A stretch of 64,000 bases of DNA from JACOTV01 sp964579395 (lineage in GTDB: Bacteria > Patescibacteriota > Microgenomatia > UBA1406 > GWC2-37-13): contig CAZOFT010000002.1 of assembly GCA_964579395.1 (NCBI GenBank), positions 1 to 64,000 of the forward strand, read 5' to 3'. The position numbers and the translations under genes are program-made. The notes under the pieces were generated by a model. The model was not told the origin of the DNA. It was given only the letters and a program-made list of their open reading frames with translations, and did no database searches. Of this stretch, positions 1 to 10,400 are shown piece by piece. The first letter of the stretch is position 1; every line of letters begins with the position of its first letter.

Positions 1-132
1 ATGGGTGAAAACGCGCCTTCTGCACCCACGGCCGATCAGCCCGCATCAAACGGACAGGCGATGGCAGCAAACGGCACTGGTGGCGGTGATGCAGGTTCGT
101 CCTATCAATCGCCGCAGCTCATGGTAAACTAA
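1..132 (+). CDS. 3' end of an unidentified protein (partial)
   Basis: Frame 1 is open from the first base to a TAA at 130-132, giving the last 43 residues of a protein that begins at or before the window edge. The visible part is low-complexity, rich in Ala, Gly, Ser, Pro and Gln, and ends in PQLMVN. This is typical of a disordered C-terminal tail and does not identify a family. It lies 12 nt before the pilin-like gene on the same strand, so the two may be co-transcribed. The ATG at base 1 could be an internal Met. Confidence 0.5.
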   Translation: MGENAPSAPTADQPASNGQAMAANGTGGGDAGSSYQSPQLMVN

Positions 133-144
133 GCCCACGCACCT

Positions 145-477
145 ATGCACAGACTCCTTGCACAAAATCTGCAGATTGATGGTAATTACGGTATTGAAGG
201 ACCGCTCAAATTGCCTGGTGGACAGGAGGCTACTTTGGGGTCGCTCGTTTCTCTTGTTGCCAAGTTTTCAATCGGCGCAGCTTCAATCATCTTGCTTCTC
301 ATATTCATATGGGCCGGCTTTGATTTTGTTAAGTCACGAGGAAATCCACAAAAAATTGCAGCAGCGCGACTTAAGGTGATTTACGGAATCGTCGGGTACA
401 TTCTGCTTGTTGCAGCCTTCCTGATCACGCGTATCGTCGCAAACACATTCGGACTTGGTGGCGACCTCTTCAACTGA
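145..477 (+). CDS. T4SS-pilin-like small two-helix membrane protein
   Basis: A 110-residue protein with a short polar N-terminus (about 1-28) and two hydrophobic helices, about 33-58 (FSIGAASIILLLIFIWAGF) and 76-98. The loop between them is basic and carries SRGNPQKIAAARLK. Two helices joined by a short charged GN/GD-x-x-K loop is the pattern of the TrbC/VirB2-like pilins annotated as T4SS_pilin in many CPR genomes; that family match is from memory. Such proteins sit in the cytoplasmic membrane and may form a pilus or pore. No other secretion gene is visible here. There is no Shine-Dalgarno sequence before the ATG. Confidence 0.6.
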   Translation: MHRLLAQNLQIDGNYGIEGPLKLPGGQEATLGSLVSLVAKFSIGAASIILLLIFIWAGFDFVKSRGNPQKIAAARLKVIYGIVGYILLVAAFLITRIVANTFGLGGDLFN

Positions 478-495
478 TATAATGGTGGTTGTCTT

Positions 496-1209
496 ATGCC
501 ACACATCACATTTTCTCAATCTGAGTCATTTGTTTTTTCCGTAGGCGGTAGTCTGATTGCTCCGACTTCGGGTCTCAACACCCTCTTTCTCTCAAATCTG
601 AATAAATTTATCCGTCGCAATGTCGATGATGGCAAGCGATTTTATCTGATTGCCGGGGGTGGCGCACTAGCTCGATCCTATCGTGATGCAGGGAAAGTAG
701 TCATAGGCACACTCACTGATGAGGATTTGGATTGGTTGGGTATTCATGCTACTCGTCTAAATGCGCATTTGCTGCGCACCATCTTTCAGGATATTGCCCA
801 TCCGCGTATTTTGGAGAGCTACGAGCACAAACTGGTCAATGCGCATGAGTCTGTGATGATCGGTGCAGGATGGAAGCCGGGCTGGTCGACTGATTATTGC
901 GCAGTCACCATGGCCAAAGATTACGGCGCCAAAATTATCGTCAATCTGTCAAACATCGATGTTGTGTATGATGATGATCCTCGCGCCAACCCAAATGCAA
1001 AGCCTATCACAGACATCGCGTGGGGTGAGTTTCAAAAGCTTGTTGGTGAGGAGTGGAGGCCAGGACTCAATGCTCCATTTGATCCCATTGCCAGCAAGCT
1101 CAGTCGTGAACATGGGATGACAGTAGTTGTGATAAACGGTACCGACTTCAAAAACATTGATGCAATGATGTCAGGTAAGGAATTTGTGGGTACTGTCATT
1201 CATCCGTGA
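496..1209 (+). CDS. pyrH: UMP kinase, archaeal-type amino-acid kinase fold
   Basis: A 237-residue amino-acid-kinase family protein expected to convert UMP to UDP with ATP. Seen: an N-terminal strand with SVGGSLIAP (phosphate-binding loop), LIAGGGALARSYRDA (second glycine-rich loop), GWKPGWSTDYCAV (substrate/nucleotide region), and IDVVYDDDPRANPNAKPI, the 'GVY..DP' segment of this fold. The spacing and the GWKPGWSTD block fit the archaeal UMP kinase branch better than the usual bacterial hexameric PyrH; archaeal-like copies are known in CPR. A TATAAT box (478-483) lies 12 nt before the ATG, so the mRNA leader is very short. The 3' end runs into recF. Confidence 0.8.
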   Translation: MPHITFSQSESFVFSVGGSLIAPTSGLNTLFLSNLNKFIRRNVDDGKRFYLIAGGGALARSYRDAGKVVIGTLTDEDLDWLGIHATRLNAHLLRTIFQDIAHPRILESYEHKLVNAHESVMIGAGWKPGWSTDYCAVTMAKDYGAKIIVNLSNIDVVYDDDPRANPNAKPITDIAWGEFQKLVGEEWRPGLNAPFDPIASKLSREHGMTVVVINGTDFKNIDAMMSGKEFVGTVIHP

Positions 1210-1243
1210 GTCTGTTGCGACCGTTATAGATTCTCTCCTTTTC

Positions 1244-2308
1244 ATGGTTCTCTCAAAGATTGCGCTCTTAAACTTTCGTAATGTTCACAATACTTCGCAT
1301 GACTTGCATCCGCACATGAGTGTGATTCGCGCAGCAAATGCCAGCGGGAAAACCAATATTTTGGAGAGTATGTATGTGCTTTGCACGGGACGCGGCTTTC
1401 GAGAGCAGCGGGAGGTGGAGCTGGTGCGACTCGGTCAATCACAAGCATCTGTTGAAGGTATTGTGCATGATAAAAAAGGTCATGAAGAGCGACGCGGCGT
1501 GCACCTACAACTTGATGATCAAAGTAAGATCAAAAAAACGTATCTGATAAATAAAACTAAAAAGGCAGCGCGTACGTATGTGGCACAAGGTATTCAGGCA
1601 GTTTTATTTGCACCTGAGCAAATAGAGATACTTACCGGTTCACCCGATCGCAGGCGTCATTATTTGAATATGATTCTGGGAGGCTATGATCCTGAATACA
1701 AAAAACGACTCACGAATTATGAACAGGCAGTGCGTCGTCGAAACAAGCTATTTGAGACTATAGAAGATGAATGGCAGCTTGATGAGGAGCTTGAGTTTTG
1801 GAATACCTACCTTATTGAACAGGCAAGCTATATCACGAAAAAGCGCACTGAGTATATTGCGCATATTAATGCCGATCCTGATTTGGAAAATAAACAATTT
1901 GAGTGCCAGTATAGTTCCAATGAGTTCAGTCGGGCGCACTTGGAGCGAAGCGGGTATAAAGAAAAAGCAGCGCGGCGAACACTTATCGGACCGCAAAAAG
2001 ATGATTTTGAAATTGTCATGTATGACGATGCGTGGAAGCAGCATAAAAAAATTGACGTATTCGGGTCACGTAGTGAACAGCGTTTGGGGATGATCTGGCT
2101 CAAGCGAGCGGAGATCTTGTATGCGCAGACGCATTCGCCGCTTGATCCGTTGGTACTCCTGGATGATGTGTTTTCTGAGTTTGATGATGAAAATCGAGAG
2201 TTGGTGATGCGTATCGTGTCTCCGTTTCAGGTGGTGGCCACGACCACTGAGTCGACTGCTCATATTGAATCGATTATTAAGTCCGATCACATAATTATTT
2301 CGCTATAA
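1244..2308 (+). CDS. recF: DNA replication and repair protein RecF
   Basis: An SMC/Rad50-like ATPase that loads RecA at single-strand gaps. Seen: an N-terminal LLNFRNV, a Walker A AANASGKT followed by NILESMYVLCTGRGF, the QIEILTGSPDRRRHYLN block typical of RecF, a signature-like SRSEQRLG and a Walker B PLVLLDDVFSEFD near the C-terminus. Length is 354 residues, normal for RecF (about 350-370). The reading frame is open from 1184, inside pyrH, but the ATG at 1244 gives MVLSKIALLNFRNV, which matches the usual RecF N-terminus. The gene sits 34 nt after pyrH and 7 nt before the exchanger gene. Confidence 0.88.
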   Translation: MVLSKIALLNFRNVHNTSHDLHPHMSVIRAANASGKTNILESMYVLCTGRGFREQREVELVRLGQSQASVEGIVHDKKGHEERRGVHLQLDDQSKIKKTYLINKTKKAARTYVAQGIQAVLFAPEQIEILTGSPDRRRHYLNMILGGYDPEYKKRLTNYEQAVRRRNKLFETIEDEWQLDEELEFWNTYLIEQASYITKKRTEYIAHINADPDLENKQFECQYSSNEFSRAHLERSGYKEKAARRTLIGPQKDDFEIVMYDDAWKQHKKIDVFGSRSEQRLGMIWLKRAEILYAQTHSPLDPLVLLDDVFSEFDDENRELVMRIVSPFQVVATTTESTAHIESIIKSDHIIISL

Positions 2309-2315
2309 TGATTAT

Positions 2316-3374
2316 ATGGAACTGATTCTTTCGGTTGTTGGAATGTTTGCGATTTTTTACACATTAGCAATCTTGTGTGATGAATTTTTTGTTCCGTCGC
2401 TGGATCTGATTGCTAAACGACTGAAAATGTCCTCAGATGTAGCTGGAGCCACGCTCATGGCAGTCGGTTCAAGTGCTCCCGAATTGTTCACATCACTATT
2501 TGCGGTGCTTCGCCCCGGTGATACAGCAAATGTCGGCGCAGGTACGATCGTTGGCTCAGCCATTTTTAATATTCTGGTCATCATCGGTGCGTCAGCCATG
2601 TACCGTGGCGCAAAGCTCACTTGGCAACCAGTCATTCGTGACATGCTATTTTATGTGATCAGCATCATTGCCTTGCTGTACGCCTTTTGGGACGGGCGTA
2701 TCAGTCAGTGGGAAGCAATTGGGTTTGTAGCAATGTATGTGCTATATGTTATTGTTGTAGCAAACTGGAAGCGCATTCTTCCGTATAACGACGTCGATCC
2801 CATTGAGGTGCTTGAAGCAGGCGAGAAACAGATAAATGGTTTCCACCATGGTGTAAAAACTCTTCTCGGCTTTGTTATTCCTGACTGTCAAGCGAAACCA
2901 AAGATGTACTTTATAACCTTTTTCATGTCGATTGTTGGCTTGGCAGCCATGAGCTATGGCTTGGTTGAGATCGCTGTTCATGTTTCTGCTATATTGCACA
3001 TCAATCCGACCATTGTTGCGCTCACTGTACTTGCAGCAGGCACTTCGGTACCTGACTTACTGTCTTCACTGATTGTTGCAAAACAAGGGCGGGGAGACAT
3101 GGCGGTCAGTAATGCAGTAGGATCAAATATTTTTGATATTTTATTCTGTCTAGGATTTCCGTGGCTGATCATTTTGTTTGTAAAGCAAGAACCTATTGCG
3201 GTTCAAACAGAAAATCTCATTTCCAGCGTGCTATTGTTGTTTGCCACAGTAATTTCTATCCTCTTTATCCTCATTGCTCGCAACTGGTGGTTAGGTAGAC
3301 GCGCAGGAATCGTATTGATTGCCGCCTATGTGGCATATATCTTCTATATCATATTTCCCCTACTTGGAGTATAA
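2316..3374 (+). CDS. Na+/Ca2+ exchanger (CaCA family), NCKX-like repeats
   Basis: A 352-residue membrane antiporter of the CaCA superfamily with the two inverted alpha repeats: alpha-1 around 40-88 (AVGSSAPELFTS, then VGSAIFNILVI) and alpha-2 around 233-282 (AAGTSVPDLLSS, then AVGSNIFDIL). The conserved acidic residues (E in PE, D in PD) and Asn in the GSxxFN/D motifs are present. The second repeat (GTSVPDLLSSLIVAK, GDMAVSNAVGSNIFD) resembles potassium-dependent exchangers (SLC24 type), so K+ dependence is possible but only inferred. About ten hydrophobic helices can be counted. TATAAT at 2304-2309 ends 6 nt before the ATG, so a leaderless mRNA is expected. Confidence 0.85.
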   Translation: MELILSVVGMFAIFYTLAILCDEFFVPSLDLIAKRLKMSSDVAGATLMAVGSSAPELFTSLFAVLRPGDTANVGAGTIVGSAIFNILVIIGASAMYRGAKLTWQPVIRDMLFYVISIIALLYAFWDGRISQWEAIGFVAMYVLYVIVVANWKRILPYNDVDPIEVLEAGEKQINGFHHGVKTLLGFVIPDCQAKPKMYFITFFMSIVGLAAMSYGLVEIAVHVSAILHINPTIVALTVLAAGTSVPDLLSSLIVAKQGRGDMAVSNAVGSNIFDILFCLGFPWLIILFVKQEPIAVQTENLISSVLLLFATVISILFILIARNWWLGRRAGIVLIAAYVAYIFYIIFPLLGV

Positions 3375-3388
3375 TAGCAATACATTCT

Positions 3389-4318
3389 ATGGATATGAAA
3401 AAATATCTTCGACTTTTTTTTACCGGGTTTATGATGGGTTCAGCTGACATTGTTCCGGGTGTTTCAGGTGGTACTATCGCATTTATTTTTGGTATTTATG
3501 AAGAGCTTGTCCAGACAATCACCACGGTAAGTGGACGCACTCTTAAACTGGTGCTTCAGTTTAAAATTAAAGAAGCGCTGCAGACAGTACCGTTTGGCTT
3601 TCTCATCCCTCTTTTGGCTGGTATCGGAACAGCGCTATTAGCGTTGGCAAAGCTCGTGCAACACTTACTTATTGCATATCCATCGCTGCTGTGGTCGTTT
3701 TTCTTTGGTCTTGTTGTAGCTTCAATTATTCTTGTTCGACGTCGTGTTGGTAAGTGGACAACCAAGGATTATGTGGCACTTGCAGCTTCGACTGTTGGCA
3801 CGTACTTTTTGGTCGGTCTTGTGCCTGTCGAGACTCCGCGCACATATTTGGCGTTTTTCCTCAGTGGCGTCATCGCGATCTGCGCTATGATTTTGCCGGG
3901 CATTTCAGGATCGTTTTTACTTCTTATTATGGGGAAGTATGAACAAGTATTGAGTGCCGTGACTGATCGTGACATCGTAACACTGCTTGTATTCATCTCT
4001 GGGTGTGTCATTGGACTAGCATTGTTTTCACGTTTGTTGAAATGGGCATTTGCACGACACCACGATTTAATTGTTTCTACGCTTCTAGGTTTTATGGTTG
4101 GCTCGTTACGCAAAGTGTGGCCTTGGAAGGAAGTAGTTGAAACTCGTGTTAATAGTCACGGTGAAGTAGTTCCTCTTATTGATAGAAATATCATGCCCAC
4201 ATTTGATGCAAGCATCATAGTGCCTGTGCTGCTTATGGTTGCTGGTGTTGCTCTCATTCTCTTTCTTGATCGCCTACAGCTAACAAAAGAACAGCACGAC
4301 ATCCCCGCCGAGCGATAA
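3389..4318 (+). CDS. DUF368 membrane protein (PopT-type polyprenyl-phosphate transporter)
   Basis: A 309-residue multi-pass membrane protein. The N-terminal GSADIVPGVSGGTIAFIFG and the internal repeat LPGISGSFLLLIMGKYE are the two hallmark motifs of DUF368. DUF368 proteins (PopT) have been linked experimentally in other bacteria to recycling of undecaprenyl phosphate across the membrane; applying that here is inference. The role would fit the peptidoglycan and glycan genes in the window. TATAAT (3370-3375) lies 13 nt before the start ATG. An in-frame ATG two codons downstream (3395) is an alternative start. Confidence 0.85.
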   Translation: MDMKKYLRLFFTGFMMGSADIVPGVSGGTIAFIFGIYEELVQTITTVSGRTLKLVLQFKIKEALQTVPFGFLIPLLAGIGTALLALAKLVQHLLIAYPSLLWSFFFGLVVASIILVRRRVGKWTTKDYVALAASTVGTYFLVGLVPVETPRTYLAFFLSGVIAICAMILPGISGSFLLLIMGKYEQVLSAVTDRDIVTLLVFISGCVIGLALFSRLLKWAFARHHDLIVSTLLGFMVGSLRKVWPWKEVVETRVNSHGEVVPLIDRNIMPTFDASIIVPVLLMVAGVALILFLDRLQLTKEQHDIPAER

Positions 4319-4346
4319 TTCTCTCCTGTTACATCTATTTTTTCTG

Positions 4347-4425
4347 TGACAAGGTTTGTCATGGGATCTTTTTTAGGTTTTTCTGACAATCTAAATAATT
4401 TGTCATGAAAATTGACAAGCTGTCA
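4347..4425 (+). promoter_or_regulatory. Three TGACA/TGTCA inverted repeats upstream of the giant gene
   Basis: In the 143-nt gap before the giant gene there are three inverted repeats with the same half-site: TGACAAGGTTTGTCA (4347-4361, 6-3-6), TGACAA...TTGTCA (4384-4405, 10-nt gap) and TGACAAGCTGTCA (4413-4425, 5-3-5). The 8-mer TTTGTCAT occurs at 4355-4362 and 4399-4406. A possible -10 (CATAGT, 4445-4450) lies 11 nt before the ATG. Clustered palindromes next to a promoter suggest an operator for a dimeric regulator. The same 8-mer recurs upstream of the lamin-tail gene near 44912-44931. Confidence 0.5.
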
Positions 4426-4461
4426 TCGACAAACTGATGGGACTCATAGTAAAGTTGGGTG

Positions 4462-7400
4462 ATGAAAAATCGAATCAACATAGTTTTCCATCTGGTAGAG
4501 CGAATCATGATGAGTCGCCACGCCTCTCGTGCAATTTCATGGATATTGATACTGCAAGTATTTGCACAGTCTTTGGCGCCATATCCTATGGGGTTGATTA
4601 TTAAGTCAGCAAACGCCCAAGATCTGACACCGACAGCCACTGCTGTTCCAACATCTTCCCCGGGTGTCGCGCCATCGCTTACAATTATCCCCACAAGCAT
4701 CCCTGCTTCACCGACTGCGCCACCTCTTACTCCGAGTCCAACTGTAGTCAAACCGACTTTTACACCAGCCGTCACGCTTACCCCAACTGTCAAAACGGCA
4801 TCTCCAACTCCTACTTCAGTCGTTATCCCAACAGAAATACCGGCCCAGCCGGATGAATCAGATTCACCAGTAACACAATCAACTGGTTCAGCTCGCTTGT
4901 CTGAACTTCAGTTAGGTTCGAATGTTCGCATCATTACCCTCAATACAAAAGCTGCAAAACAAACGTATAGACATACAGAAAAGAAGGCAGATCCCAGTGA
5001 GGAAGTATCATTGCGGTCTGTGCATGCAAAGGCATACAAAATTGCAGAAAAAGATGCGCTTAAAGATGAAGATTTTGACATTGATCGGTACAAGCAGTTG
5101 CAAAAAAAGAAGGGAAACAACACGGATGACGGCGCGTTCGTCCCTCCCAAAAGTGACAGAATCTATGATGCGCTACTCGGTACGAGTCCGCCACCAACTC
5201 CCGCACCGAAAGATCCTCTTCCCGCGCTGGGTAAACTGCCATCCCAGAATAAATCCACACAACAATCGGCTGGCAAACAAAAGAGAGAAAAAAAGATATC
5301 GGCTACGCCGACACCGTTTTATTCACCAAAAGATGAAAAAGACCCGAATACGATAAAAGAAGAAGCTGTTATAGAGCCGAAAAAGAGCAATGCAGGCGAC
5401 ACATCTGCGAAGGAAGGAATTTATCGATTTGAGATTTCCGGTGGTGATCCGCTTCATTTTGAGGATGCGGACGGTGTGCTTAAAGACATAGATCCGACAG
5501 CGGTAATTGATGAGACAGAGAGGTACAAGTTTCGCAATGCTGCAGGACCATATGTGTTTCGTGCAGCATCAATCCTAAGCGGCGGGGTAGAGTATGTCGA
5601 TCAAAATGGTAAGCTTTGTCGATTTGGTTTGGGAAGTGTAGAGGGAGTGGCTCTGAATAAAGATGCAGTAGGCAGTACTCAAGAAAATAAAATCATCTAT
5701 AAAAATATATATCCGGATGCCGATTTGGAGTTCACTCTTACCAATGGAGGTGTTAGAACAGAAGTTGTAGCGCAAACCAAGGCAGCTCGAAAAGCCAGCT
5801 ACACATTTGATTTGTACGAATGTGCGGCGTCATTTCGCGAACCTGTCGTAGTGCAAGATTCGCTCGGTTCTGCAATTCCGGCAAAACAAAACATCTCCAC
5901 GAGCACGATTACAGAAGTACAGGCAGATGAGGTGGGTGCAATCATTGCTGAAGAAGTAAAAAAGATCAAAACTCTTACCATTCGTCCCGATTATCAGAAA
6001 ATAGAAAAAGTTGAAGATAAGGCAATTGATGCACGTACCGACGTGATAGATAAGCTCGGAGGACTCATTCCGGTGCTGGGCTCTTCAGTCAAAAAGCAGC
6101 TGAGTGATGTGGGACTTGATGAAACACTTCGCATTGATCCAACTCTCAGTACAGCAATTCTTGCGGGATACACTGACGAGTCTGGTCTGGCACACCGGTA
6201 TGACACCGTACATGCAGTCGGCACAATAGATGGGTACTCTGATGCCCGAGCATTCTTTTTCTTTGACAGAGGCAGTATGCCAAATTCCAACTTCGACGTG
6301 ATCGGAGGATATCTTTCGCTCTATCAACTCACATCAAATGGTGATGTGTATGCAGAAGCATATGACACTCAGTTTGGAAGCGCAAACGCGTCCACCAACT
6401 CCATCAATGGGCTCTTGGATTACTTAGCCTACCCGGGCACCGGCAGCAGTCTGCCAGACATGGTTACGATAAATGAAGCGGCAAATGTTACCAGCGTTCC
6501 GGCAGATAAAACCGGTGTATTTCAATACATGGGCAGCTCGATTCAAGGCACAAGGCGTATTCACGTACCCTGGTGGGTATTTAACCGATGGAGATACGCG
6601 CCGTGTGCCGCGGAAGGATGTTGGACATCAAATGAAGGTCTTATGGTCAAGGCTGCCAACCAAAAAGGATTTAAGTTTGCCAGCACATACAATCCTACCA
6701 TGAATCAACAACCACGCATCAATGTGTACATGAGTTCGGACACTCCGCATCCAGATCAGGGCAGGCCGCCTACAATCCCAGATATTTATATGCCGCGCTC
6801 AGGAAGTTATGTTGAACCCATTGATGGATCATGTGATGAATCAGTCAGTCCTGCCGCAGGTGGTTGTCGCACTACCACTTATGTTCCGTTGGTGACTGGT
6901 GCCGGAGATCCGGATGGTTGGGGTCCTGGAGATATTCTGGGTGTGCAGTATAGTATGTGGAGCAATGGTGGAGATAGTTATTCGCCATTTGTCTATGGTA
7001 CTTCACCGGGTATTACAGCCAACATCGATGCTACCGACAACATATATTATTGGCGTGCCTATTCAAAAGATCGAACGAATCGTACCTCTGCATACACTCC
7101 ACAGCAAGTATTGATCACCGACACTACTCCGCCATCAGTTCCGAAGATTGGCGAATTGCCTGCCTATTCACCGGGTACCGGCACTGAGTCTTCCCGCCAA
7201 GTAGATATTGTCTCACCCGGCAGTTATGACGACATGCATGTAAAGGCAGCTGAGACATTTGGCACATACTATACGATTGACTATCAACTTGAATATTCAA
7301 CCAGCTCAAGTTTTTCCAGCTCATTTACTACCTCTTGGCAGTCAAATAATCCATTGTTTTCGATCTCTTCTTACGGCGCCGATCAACAACAAGGTACCTC

Positions 7401-10400
7401 CGATGATCTTTTGGAAAACACCACTTACTACTTCCGCATGAAGGCGCGTGACACATTCGGCAATGTTAGTGCATGGAGTGACGCCGTGTCCACCACGTTT
7501 GACACGGTACAGCCGACAATCAACAGTGAATCGCTTTCATCTCAACGTGCCAGCGAGACGACTCCGTCAGAGTGGAATTTTTCCTATGACGATACAAATG
7601 CATCAACTGCCACATTCTCACTGGTCAACAGTGCTGAGACCACGATCACTCCGACCCCGGCAATTACCAAGCAGTCAACAGAATCGGTAGTGCCAGTTCC
7701 CGGAGCAGGCCAAGCATATAAAGCAGCGATTGTGTCAGTGAACAAAAAAACAAAAGTCTATGTTGCGATGAAAGGCATTAATAAAATTGCAGTGATTGAT
7801 GGGGAGACGGCGACCACATTGAGGACGATTAATACGACGGCTCCTATGAGTGGCATAATCTATGGTGCCGGATTTATTTGGGCTGTGGATGAAACCAGTA
7901 GTTACCTCTACAAAGTTGACCCCGCGAGTGACACAATCGTAAAAAAGACCGCATTACCAGTGGGAGTGCGTAATAATTGGCGATTGACCTATGCCTATGG
8001 TGCACTGTGGCTTTCAACGTTTGCCAGTAATGGTCAGGAAATATACAAAATAACGCCAGACACTGCGGCTTTGCAGTGCACAGTGCGCCCACCAGGTACA
8101 GCTCCACAAGCGTATGTGTCTCCCGAAATGCTTGTGACCAAAGAAGGAAAACTGTGGGCAACCTACTATTCCTATGGGTACGCCTTGGAGATAAATTCAG
8201 ACTGTTCAATTGCCAAACAGTCTGATCACTTGGGATTTGCTCTGTGGGGAATGTTTGAAGAAAACGATCACATCTGGGTTGCTGCATATGGTGATAGCAA
8301 GATGGTAAAAATGGATAAGAGTGGCCACAAGCTTGCTGACTATCCTCTTCCGGGAGCAGAGCCACTAGATGGTATATATGATGGTCAATACATTTATTTG
8401 CTTCAGTTCGGAAACAGCAAGTATGTAAAATACGATCCGTCCACGATGACTGCTATTGAGCAAAACCCTCTAAGCCCACTCGTTACGCTAGAGGTATATT
8501 CTGACGGTCGATACCACTGGCTCCCCAGCAATTCGACACCGGGCACTATTTATCGCTATGACACAGCTCGCTGGAACGAAGAACAAAAGCCGCCGGAGAT
8601 CACCAGTCAAACCATTGCCACACCTACTGTGGTTGATGCACGTGCGCAAGGATCTCTTCCTCAGTCTGCCGCATATCGTCTGACGAGTGCTACCGTCGGA
8701 GGAGAGGTATATATCTATGCCATTCAGCAGTGGCAGGGAGCAATCAGCAAAGTACGGTCCCGCGACGCACACTATGAAACCACCATTCAACTGGATAAGA
8801 CAAAGTTTGCCAACTTGGCAGGCATCACTTCTCAAGGCGCCAATCTCTATGTAACCTCTCATGAAGGATGGCTTGGCGTCATTGATATGACGACCGACAC
8901 ATTGACGTCTTCTCAACAGGTTGCGCAACCGTCTGAAATGCTTGAAGGAGTAGCATACTATGGCGACGCTTTATGGCTTAGTTATTATGGCGCAGCAAAA
9001 ATTGTAAAGATTGACCCGGTAACGTACGCGCAGCACTGTTCTGCTAGCCTAAGTTCTTATGGAACTACTACCCCAATTAGCACTCGATTAGAGCTCATAA
9101 GCGGTAATTTGTGGACTAACCATTACACCGCTGGAAGACTGATTCGTATAGGTAGCGACTGTCATGTGGCAGCAAGCACACCGACTCACCCAAGTCAGGC
9201 GGTTGATATGTTCAGCGACGGGAAATATCTTTGGAGCGTTTCATATTCTGGATCAAAACTTTACGCTCATGATATACAGACAGGAGCAAATGTGAAAGAG
9301 GCTGGAGTAGCTGCCGGACCTGTCGGAGCAATATATGACGGCAAGTATTATTGGGTGGCGACAGCAGGAAGCCCGGAAAAAATCATCAAGTACGATGGGC
9401 AGTTTAGTGAGTTGTCTCGATATTCACCCACCAATGGGAATGTGGCCAGTCAGGATGTGGTCAAGGATGGCAAATACCTTTGGTATGCCAATTTTGACAC
9501 AGGCTCACTGACTCGTTTTGACACAACACCGACTGAGCCATATGGTTCTGCAGTGCCTGAGGATGAAGTGATCTACACAAAAGATTATTCGCTCACCGGC
9601 GGATCACATTCACAGACAGTATCGTTTAACACGCTTCAGACCGATGCTACCCTGATCGATGACGGCACCTATACTGCCAAACTGATGGTGACTGATCGTG
9701 CCGGTCAATCGCAAAAGGTTGAAAAAGTGATGGTTGTCGACAATAGCGCTCCTTCAATTGTGCTTTCAAACTCCCTTGCAAGCGGGTGGGTGACAGACAA
9801 CTCAGTATTACTGCAAGGACAGCTGGCGGCTGCACATACTGCTGGCCACGAAGACTACGATGTGAACACATTCCAATACCGCTTTGGGACGAGTGGCGCA
9901 TGGACTGATATCTCGTTTGACAGTCAACATATTTTCAACACTACCATTACAGCACCTGATGGGACATCTGTCTTATATCTTCGCGCGACTGACGAAGCAG
10001 GAAATAGCACGCAGCAACAGTATGATGTTCAAACAGATTCAGCTGATCCTGAACTTAGTGCTGTCACCCCATCTACTCTTTATGTCGGAACAAAGCCGAC
10101 GTTGAGCTATCACGTGGAAGAGGCTACGGCCGGAAGCGGCATCCCATATGGAACCAATCCGCAGGGAATGAAAGTACAGCTGCAATACACATATAATAGT
10201 GCGGCTGTCATAAAGACTCTGGTTGATAATGGCGTTATTGGCGACACATCATTGGCAACCACGCTGACTTGCACACCGGCATCGGGCGCCACAACATCTA
10301 CTGATAACGGCATTGCAGTGGCTAGTGCGGTCGACTGTAGTATGCCAGTGTTGTCTGATTTGCCGGAAGCGCTTTACAACTTGGTGGTGTGGACCAAGGA

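Noticed and set aside
1332..1355. RecF Walker A reads AANASGKT and looks degenerate
   Set aside because: The P-loop pattern allows Ala in the first position ([AG]-x4-GK[ST]); the other RecF motifs are intact.
4359..4793. Minus-strand frame with GVGVGV-like repeats
   Set aside because: It is the shadow of the Thr/Pro-rich start of the giant gene.
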